Shown here piece by piece: positions 10,469 to 16,406 of a DNA stretch of 16,406 nt (position 1 is its first letter; each line of letters begins with the position of its first letter). The DNA lies in assembly GCA_028565635.1 (NCBI GenBank), contig JAOXYB010023859.1, positions 1 through 16,406 on the forward strand. The letters run 5' to 3'. Source of the DNA: Phoronis ovalis. Taxonomy: Eukaryota; Phoronida; Phoronidae. The position numbers and the translations under genes were made by a program. The notes below the pieces were generated by a model that was not told the origin of the DNA, did no database searches, and saw only the letters and a program-made list of their open reading frames with translations.

Positions 10469-10516
10469 TCATGAAAACTTAGCAGTCACCACAGACATTA
10501 ATTTAGCATCAAACAC
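10469..10516 (-). CDS. Exon e: terminal exon with stop codon
   Basis: A strong acceptor (tgttgttttgtttcag) opens this exon in phase 0, matching exon d. Fifteen codons, VFDAKLMSVVTAKFS, run to a TGA at 10471-10469. An AATAAA about 100 bases downstream supports this as the 3' end. The preceding intron of about 2 kb contains several repeats, so an alternative or extra exon there cannot be excluded. Confidence 0.65.
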   Translation of the reverse strand: MFDAKLMSVVTAKFS

Positions 10517-13500
10517 CTGAAACAAAACAACAGAAGTCATTTAGAAAAAATAATGTCTTGGATTAACAACTACTGATGATACTTTCATCTATTTACTGAT
10601 TAGTACTTACAACTACAGTATATGCTTTCTCTCTACAGAATATATTTTGGGAAGATTCAATACTACAAACATCACAATATACTATTAGCATGCACTTTGT
10701 GAAGCCACTGGTCCAGAAACCAAACTTTTCCAACAAGCAGCATTTTTTTTTTAAATTGCACAAGAGCGCAGGAAGGGGGGTTATTGTTCATTCTGTCAAT
10801 AAAATATTTGAGATACTTTAACAGATAAATCTAACACGCATTTCTTTTGTAGAAAGCATGTGTACCAAATCATGCTTTTCGAAACTGTAACATACAGCAT
10901 AATTGTTTCTTATAGCACTAATACTTAAGCATTGCTACCAATTAAAATTTAAATAACATACCCTTACCAAGGAGAACTGCTATTATACCAGTTTAATAGT
11001 AGTTTTATAAGAGGTTTTGATCAATTCACTACCCGTTTAGAGGTTTCTTAACACTAAGATTTTAAACCGCTTCCAACTGTTAAAATTATAACTGCCATCA
11101 ACTGTTATTTTGAGTCAAAATATCAGTTGATAGCAGTTACAATTAGTAGTTTTCAACTGATTAAAAACTGTTATCTGGTAACAGTTCTGAAAACTGTTAT
11201 TAACAATTCACTGATCAAATCACTGAAAAGAATCACGTGTTATTTTGGAGCCTAATTTCAAATATTGCTGATAGAACTAACAGCTCCTTGTACCTTACAA
11301 GTTGATTTTAAAGAAACAGCAAACTTATAATCTGCAAGCTCTCACAGAAAAACACAGTTTGTTTCTTGAAGAATTAAAGAATCTGTAGAAGTAAGTGTTA
11401 CCTTAAAAGTAATTTTGAAAGTGGCAAAATGTAGCTATTTGTTTTATAAGTTAATATGTGGATTATTCAAATTTTACTTATTACATTTTCTTGTCCTTTA
11501 GGTTCGCTAGCAACAACATAATTTAATTATAATTGCATACATATTTATTTACTAGTTGATGTAAATACTACTTCTTAACACATAAGATCTATGAAATGTT
11601 TGAGTTAAATAATTATATTTAAATAGAAGATCACGATCAAATGTTAAAAACAGACTATAATTAACATATATATTTATAAGCTACTTTTAATTGATGAGTT
11701 GAAAAAAGCACTGTAAAAGAGAACTGACATGAATGATATATTTAGTATGTATATTTCTTAGTTTTTTAGGAATCTACTGTATGTACTTTATTGATTGTTT
11801 CTTGCCTTTTTCTGTATACAAAACTCAACAGTAAGCTATAATCTTAACAGCTGAATAAGTGTCTTGTATGTCTCGATTAGGCAAAGGTTAATTATTCTGG
11901 GTCCTTGAGTCAAGATTTCAAAATGTATGCATGTATACCAGCTAGCTGAGATGTGTTAATCTTCCATAGTAGTTCTGATAGCTGCCATCACAGCAGTTCA
12001 CAGCAGTTAACTGTTATAGCTAATTTACATATACTAGCACAATGCTTTAATTTAGATCTATAGTTCACAGTTAAACAAAGTGGTGAATATTCAAAAAACA
12101 ATTTCACAAATGGTATTTAATTTGAAAACAACTGCAACACATGATTTTCTTGTCACTAACGGCCTAGTCTGACAAGCTGGTATGTTTTGCATCAAAGCCA
12201 AATTCAAAATATATCTAACACAACATTTCTGTTGTTTCAAGTACAAATCGATAGCGAACACCCACTCCTTATAATTAACAATAGAAAACAGCAGCACCAT
12301 TTCTACCTTGATTTGCTTGACATGATTGTGATGGAGTTAATTTTATTTGAAGGTGCACCACATGACTTATTAATATATCTCCCTGCATCCATGACATGAT
12401 ATATATATATATATATATAAACATGTATATATGTATATCTATATGTCTCTAAACATATCTTTATATAGATCCCTCCCCTCCCCTCCCCTCCCCTCCTCAT
12501 CCCTCCTTCTCTTCCTCCCTATCTCCCCCCCAAAGTTGTAAACACGAGTACCTGGTTTATCGCCTCTACATCTTGAAGCACGTGTCCTTGATCACTGGAA
12601 AAGGTAACAGCTTTATCTTTCGAGATTTGAATTCCATCTGACAATAAAGCGAATAGCGATAATCAATTACATGACAAACCAATAATTTAAATATAGTTCA
12701 CTTGATCACTGTATATTTATCCTATGCCTAATTTGAAGTTGGTATCACAAAACCTGAAACTACTATCGCTAGAGACTTGAAGCAAAAGGTTATAACCACC
12801 TATGGACTGTACAGAATCTATAGCACCCTTCTCTGCACCAAGCGAGGTGATAGTAACACATATTTTAGGAGAAACATACATATGCTACCAATGTTTTTTA
12901 GGTGTAAATATACTCCTTATTGTAGTAAGATAAGTTATAAGATTTAATGCTTCATAACAAATCAAATCGATATTTTGCATGTCATGAAAGTCTGCTTGAC
13001 TGCATATGTCTGGTTGGTATCAGTACTTCAATGCTCAGTGTCAAGAATATATATAATAAACCATTGGCAGCATGATAAATAAGCCTACGTCAAAAGCACC
13101 TTCTACCTGATGCAATGGATTTTGAGCAGAATAAGAATATGTACCTCATCTTAACATATTGATATATTACTTACTAGAAGATGACAGAACATAGTAATTA
13201 TACCAACAGAATCTTTAGTTTAGCGGCAACATATAAGCACATTATCAGTTTGTACATTAAATGTAATTCATCTTTTGAAATAATTAAATCTACATTGTAC
13301 ACTAATATTAATTACTTACAATTTGAGAGGACCCCATCTATTAATTGGTCCCGTAGTTCAAGACGGTTATTTGTCAACGGGAACACTCTAAGATGATAAC
13401 TTGTGTCACCACAGTGTACATCAAACAAGCAGAACAGTCTCCCAGTGTGATAATGAGCCACCTTTATATCGACGCTGTGCTCTCCAGACATTGTAGGCTG

Positions 13501-14869
13501 TTGTTTGTCACGATGGATTTCAGACATATGATTATATACAAATGTCTTTAATGCATCCAGCCAGACAAAATTACCAGCACTACTTCGACTTCCAAAGTCC
13601 TTACAATGTTTACAAGGTGAAATACCACATGGAAATTGTGCACTGCACAACCCTTTAATGACAACATCAGTAAAATAGCTACAGCTATCGGTCACGTCAC
13701 ACAATGACGTCTGAATAGCCCTCGATGATGACCACTGACGAATACCAGATGTTGGTCCTGTACCTAGGGACTTCTCTCTAGTGCCCTGTGTATTAGGAGT
13801 GATTGCCAACTTAGGAGTGTGACAGTCACTTTTATCAATACATCCAGTTGCTGATGCATAACAACAGTCTAAGATGACTAAAATTTCATCAGCATGTTTA
13901 AACTTATTTAACTCCTGCTTTAATTGATGTTCTTCCAGTTTTGAATTATGTAATTTAAGATCATAGTCTTTAGAACCATTTTCGGCTTCATGTGTGACTG
14001 TATGACCAGAGAAATAGAATATAATCCAAGGTTTGTCTTCATTCGCTGACAGTTGGTACATGCGTCTTAGAGCGTTTAGGACATTCTCGACTGTTGATAG
14101 CTCAAATGTAAGAAGTTGTACATTTTTTTCCCTACAGTAACAAAGAAATATTACCATATGATAACAGAATAGAAAGTATAGAACTATATTGTATTTTCTG
14201 ATTCAAGTCAGAATTTCTTTTTTTACTCGAAATGACTACATACCTGGGTATATTTGGAGTTAACTTATGAGACTGTGTGGCAACATCTGTAGAATCTTCG
14301 ACTAACCAGTATGAATGTTATTTTATCATTGATATTACGGCCGTCTTACCCAAAAAAACACACACTTACAACATTGCAAATTTTCATTATCTGAGGTGAA
14401 TAACAACTGCACTTATTACCTAGCTCCTATAATTCGTGAATCCAGTAAAACAGAGTAAAGAGTTTTTGCATCACGGCTGAACAAACGTGTATAAGCAACA
14501 TCCTCATCAGATCCAGCGACCAACACGGCATAGATGCTATTGTGAACTGTAATTACAAGAAGATAGTTTCACATTTCAGTCTAATAAAAACAAAGCTGAT
14601 AATTCCCTGAACAGTACCATTAATACTTAAGACATTTCTCATACTATAAATGTTGCTTTGTATAATACACTAATGTTTCTGCAATGGTTTAAGAGACTAG
14701 CTTGAGCGTATCAATGTAATTCTCTCGATTGGTAAGCAGCTAGGTGATCGATACTTTTCTACAGAGTACATGTGTCTGTCATTCTCTGTTTTATGCTTCC
14801 ACATAAATTATATTTTACCTGGTTCCCTTGGTTCAGCATAACCAACCACAGGTTCACTAAGACTGCCAG
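10469..14869 (-). CDS. Caspase-fold (peptidase C14) protein, five traced exons, 5' end not found
   Basis: Joined exons 14869-14819, 14546-14420, 14131-13320, 12637-12552 and 10516-10469 give one open frame of about 373 codons ending in TGA. All four introns are GT-AG (272, 288, 682 and 2035 bp), and each exon end leaves exactly the number of bases the next exon needs, which is strong support without transcripts. In order the protein has a short Gly/Ser/Pro-rich lead, the first strand and helix of the C14 fold (IYAVLVAGSDED, then TRLFSRDA), the His motif FYFSGHT, the Cys motif VILDCCYAS, a polar linker, a p10-like segment (SYFTDVVIKGL), a four-cysteine segment and a C-terminal tail. Members of this fold are cysteine peptidases used in cell death, stress or immune signalling; the substrate here is unknown. 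No death-fold adaptor or membrane segment is visible in the traced part. The first traced exon begins inside a codon, so at least one 5' exon is missing. Confidence 0.85.
11071..11207. repeat. Cluster of AACTG / CAGTT words around the palindrome
   Basis: AACTG, often as AACTGTTA, or its complement occurs about ten times in some 140 bases, including AACTGTTA and TAACAGTT as a perfect inverted pair with a five-base loop near 11167-11187. YAAC(T/G)G is the known core recognised by Myb proteins. Whether this is a regulatory cluster or only the repeat's own internal structure cannot be told from the sequence. Confidence 0.55.
11084..11144. repeat. 61-bp near-perfect palindrome
   Basis: Arms 11084-11113 and 11115-11144 pair around a single central G at 11114, with 27 of 30 positions complementary (mismatches at 11105/11123, 11096/11132 and 11088/11140). 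The centre reads ATTTTGAGTCAAAAT. Weaker complementarity continues outward into flanking AACTG-containing sequence. The form suits a foldback or MITE-like remnant and would fold into a long hairpin in the intron RNA. Confidence 0.88.
11977..12018. repeat. Relative of the palindrome arm with a tandem 10-mer insert
   Basis: GCTGCCATCA and then AACTGTTAT match the left arm of the palindrome (ACTGCCATCAACTGTTAT). Between them is an insert containing CACAGCAGTT twice in tandem (11989-11998 and 11999-12008). It lies directly beside copy 2 of repeat R1. Confidence 0.6.
12033..12171 (+). repeat. Direct repeat R1, copy 2 (inside the last intron)
   Basis: It begins ACTAGCACAATGCTTTAATT and ends CACTAACGGCCTAGTCTG, in the same orientation as copy 1 and 1.9 kb away. 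With copy 1 it brackets the terminal exon, the palindrome and the AACTG cluster. This could be a local duplication or two insertions of one dispersed element. Confidence 0.88.
12399..12419. repeat. (AT)10 dinucleotide microsatellite
   Basis: Ten uninterrupted AT units plus a final A are followed by an impure ATGTATAT stretch to about 12440. It lies in the last intron of the caspase-like gene, about 50 bases from the polypyrimidine tract. Confidence 0.95.
12471..12531 (-). repeat. CCCTC pentamer and polypyrimidine tract; G-quadruplex-capable on the minus strand
   Basis: On the plus strand five CCCTC units (12471-12495) run into C/T-rich sequence ending in seven C (12525-12531). The minus strand, which is the coding strand of the caspase-like gene, reads four GGGG runs split by single A, then GGG, which fits the canonical quadruplex pattern. 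The tract starts about 20 bases downstream of the 5' splice site of exon d. G-runs close to donors are known in animals to aid splicing through hnRNP H/F; a role here is inference. Confidence 0.85.
12552..12637 (-). CDS. Exon d of the caspase-like gene
   Basis: The acceptor is gctttattgtcag and the donor is AACCAG|GTACTC. Its first two bases (AT) complete the T left by exon c to give Tyr. Then 28 codons stay open to the donor in phase 0, encoding a C-terminal segment that includes GIQISKDKAVTF and HVLQDVEAINQ. No domain is recognised here. The donor is not optimal after position +3, and a G-rich tract on the coding strand starts about 20 bases into the following intron. Confidence 0.72.
13320..14131 (-). 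CDS. Exon c: catalytic exon with SGHT and DCCYAS motifs
   Basis: This 812-bp exon follows the acceptor ctttgttactgtag and ends at AAATT|GTAAGT, a consensus donor, leaving one base (T). It contains 270 whole codons. FYFSGHT places the catalytic His codon at 14004-14002. VILDCCYAS places the likely nucleophile, the second Cys of DCC, at 13863-13861, about 47 residues later, a normal spacing for caspase p20-like domains. The usual Gly after the His is Thr, and the usual Gly closing the Cys motif is Ala-Ser. After a polar linker comes SYFTDVVIKGL, which resembles the start of the small (p10-like) subunit, then four cysteines (C-x5-C-x4-C-x2-C) and an alpha/beta tail. An ATG at 14157 precedes the acceptor in frame, but it lies in the intron and is not the likely start. 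Confidence 0.92.
14420..14546 (-). CDS. Exon b: N-terminal strand and helix of the C14 fold
   Basis: The acceptor is tgtaattacag and the donor is GCTAG|GTAATAAG. The 127 bp hold 41 whole codons, with two bases at each end. The translation contains HNSIYAVLVAGSDEDVAYTR and then LFSRDAKTLYSVLLDSRIIG. A hydrophobic strand followed by an Asp-rich turn and an Arg-Asp-Ala helix is the usual opening of peptidase C14 domains. The final AG joins G of the next exon to give an Arg codon. Confidence 0.82.
14819..14869 (-). CDS. Exon a of the caspase-like gene (first traced exon)
   Basis: This 51-bp exon follows the acceptor tcatctttcag and ends at CCAG|GTAAAA. It starts with two bases completing a codon from an unseen upstream exon and ends with one base (G), which joins TT of the next exon to make GTT (Val). 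It encodes 16 residues, GSLSEPVVGYAEPREP, a low-complexity lead just before the first strand of the peptidase fold. Its small size makes it the least certain of the internal exons, but the phase match and both splice sites fit. Confidence 0.65.
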
Positions 14870-15550
14870 CTGAAAGATGATTAAAAGAAATACACAACAT
14901 ACATAATTAAACTGATATTTGTAGTATTTATTGCAAAGTATTGTTGGAAATGTAGAGGTGGTAAAAGGGTACTCGTGTTTACTATTTTTCAGACAATTAA
15001 GTTATATCAATAAAGGAACTTCGTAATACTGTCATCTCCACTACAATTTGCTGGTTGTGACCCAAAATAACAGGAACAATTTTGTTATAAATTATTATAT
15101 AGTAAGTAATAAAATAAAGATAAACTAGGTATTTTCCTTAAATTATCATAGTAGGCATACGTATGAAACGGTGTGGTAACAATAGTGGATATTTTTAACA
15201 GTGCGCTGGTGTCCGGAGTTTTCTTCATTCATTCAAGCATTTTGGAGTAAACCATAGTTTAAAGTAGAACTCTTCAAGAACGTTACATTTAGTCTCGAAA
15301 CCATTTTTTCATTACTAGATTTTTGCCTAAATTGATCAAATATCTAAAATGAAAAGTGCCTAGATAGTCTACATTCCAAATTTCAACACGCTATGTCATC
15401 TCTAACATATGTTTTGTTGCTTTCAAAAATATGGAATCTATACTACTGCCTTACATTTTATCTTTAGTTCTGTGATTGTAGAGGTGTCTACTGTCTGTAC
15501 AGTGATGTATGAACTCATTCGGTAGGAATTACTTAGAGTTCGAAGTTTGG
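14870..15550. other. Region upstream of the first traced exon; missing 5' exon not identified
   Basis: The gene needs an upstream exon that ends with one base before GT. On the minus strand near 15232-15175 several ATGs lead into short open frames (one begins MKKTPDTSALLKIS), but no donor in the required phase is convincing. No TATA or initiator element was called. Confidence 0.4.
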
Positions 15551-15656
15551 GAACTTTCACTGTAATTGGTTATGTAAGATACCATGACTGTTCGCACAGC
15601 TCACAAGTCAGATTATCAAGAACTAGACTAGTGCAGAACGTCATGAACCAGGACTA
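15551..15656 (+). repeat. Direct repeat R2, copy 2
   Basis: This is the partner of 5672-5783, with a perfect core of about 40 bases starting at GACTGTTCGCAC and running through CAAGTCAGATTATCAAGA. It lies about 0.7 kb upstream of the first traced exon of the intact caspase-like gene, in the same orientation relative to the gene as copy 1 is to the truncated copy. Confidence 0.88.
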
Positions 15657-16406
15657 TACTAATAGTAGAGACATACTTGCATTCCAAATAAAATAATTAG
15701 TTTAAATATAGCTTTAGAAATGTCTGGCCACAGCAGATACTTTCTTGACCTAAACAAGTAAACAGCCTGGTAAACAGGCTCTGCCTGTATAAACACATAA
15801 TCAATCAGGATGAGTTTATTTTTAGAAAAAGGAAGCCCATAATAGTTGGATTGCTGTTTTCTGTAATGCAGGCAAATATTATGTAACAGTTAATGTACCT
15901 TACTGTGGTGTATTTTTTCAAATTACTGCTTCTAGTAGTAAATTAACCTTATGAAGCATACAAAACAAATCTGCAATCTGAGGGGTGAAGCTGCTTAGTT
16001 TTTCACTTTTGTAGAAAACAAAGTAAGTTTATACTGATTTTTAATAATTATGTAAACCTGATACTAATGAAATTACATTAATCAATAATATTCTTCAATT
16101 ATTTTTATCAAATTAATAGAAAACATTTTAATGTAATAGTAAAGTCACCCTCATTTTAGTAATGCCTATATGTAGAGAGTATTTGTACATATTTGATATA
16201 TAAAGACCAAAAACTCATACACAAATTAATTTGATGTATTTTGGAATTGATTCACTAAAGTGACAGTGAGATACACAAAAATTATGTGCTAATCAGGTAT
16301 TTCTGTAAACACATATTATATAATGCCACGCTAACTGTATAAATATAAATTATATAAATTATTTAAAACACAATTTTAATTTTGGACAGATGCATAATAT
16401 TATATC
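15657..16406. other. AT-rich non-coding right end
   Basis: A small perfect inverted repeat, AGCCTGGTAAACAGGCT, lies near 15765-15781. The last 400 bases are very AT-rich. Nothing else was recognised. Confidence 0.5.

Larger units (their letters stand above)
10517..12551 (-). other. Last intron of the caspase-like gene (2035 bp), repeat-rich
   Basis: This intron separates exons d and e. From its 5' (high-coordinate) end it holds a G-rich tract on the coding strand, an AT microsatellite, one copy of the 10.1/12.0-kb direct repeat, a small relative of the palindrome, and then the palindrome with its AACTG cluster. The other introns traced are 272, 288 and 682 bp. The extra length here therefore seems to come from inserted repeats. 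Open frames within it (for example at 12.1-12.5 kb) overlap simple repeats and show no recognisable protein. Confidence 0.6.

Noticed and set aside
10113-12171. Direct repeats R1 as long terminal repeats of a retroelement
   Set aside because: No TG..CA ends, primer-binding site, polypurine tract or element proteins; a gene exon lies between them.
12091-12500. Three overlapping open frames in the last intron
   Set aside because: They cross repeat R1, the AT microsatellite and the CCCTC tract; none has a recognisable protein.
13181-13396. 71-codon plus-strand frame
   Set aside because: It overlaps the end of the caspase-like exon c on the opposite strand and its intron; no similarity seen.
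14132-14157. ATG at 14157 as the start of the caspase-like protein
   Set aside because: It lies upstream of a good splice acceptor, and the exon at 14546-14420 joins in phase and supplies the missing N-terminal part of the fold.
15175-15232. Candidate first exon on the minus strand upstream of the traced exons
   Set aside because: Several ATGs open short frames, but no convincing donor leaves the single base required by the exon at 14869.
1-16406. tRNA, rRNA, CRISPR arrays or transposase genes
   Set aside because: Looked for on both strands; no cloverleaf with matching stems, no regularly spaced identical repeats with unique spacers, and no transposase or reverse transcriptase motifs were recognised.

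Overview
The window looks like nuclear DNA from an animal, most likely an invertebrate. It is AT-rich, almost all non-coding, and holds microsatellites, a minisatellite and several families of short dispersed repeats. The one clear gene is split by GT-AG introns whose phases agree exactly from exon to exon. There is no prokaryotic gene layout. I cannot fix the phylum from the sequence alone.

The main gene is on the minus strand between about 10.3 and 14.9 kb. It is a caspase-fold (peptidase C14) protein, and I could trace five consecutive exons by hand: 14869-14819, 14546-14420, 14131-13320, 12637-12552 and 10516-10469, ending in TGA with an AATAAA about 100 bases further on. Its 5' end was not found and may lie to the right of 14.9 kb or outside the window. 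The catalytic histidine (in an SGHT motif) and cysteine (in a DCCYAS motif) are both in the large exon. The protein resembles the metacaspase/orthocaspase-like branch of the fold more than the classical apoptotic caspases.

A second, broken copy of the same gene lies on the same strand at 3.75-4.10 kb. It keeps only the part after the catalytic cysteine, carries a one-base frameshift, and still ends at a splice donor with the same phase and the same GTAAGT as the intact gene. Its 5' edge coincides with the start of an array of related repeat units (4.1-5.1 kb). The repeat array therefore appears to sit at the point where the gene was truncated.

Region by region: 1-1.6 kb is AT-rich with degenerate repeats and an alternating GC/GT block; 1.59-1.73 kb is a 12-bp minisatellite; 1.9-3.2 kb is featureless; 3.2-4.1 kb is the pseudogene and a possible terminal exon; 4.1-5.1 and 6.6-7.0 kb hold the composite repeat family; 5.1-5.4 and 8.1-8.7 kb are locally CpG-rich; 7-9.5 kb is otherwise unassigned and partly very AT-rich; 9.55 kb is a CA microsatellite; 10.1-12.2 kb has a direct repeat pair around the last exon, a 61-bp palindrome and a cluster of AACTG words; 12.4-12.53 kb has an AT microsatellite beside a G-quadruplex-capable tract just inside the last intron; 15.55 kb carries the partner of a repeat at 5.67 kb, so each caspase-like copy has one copy of this repeat upstream.
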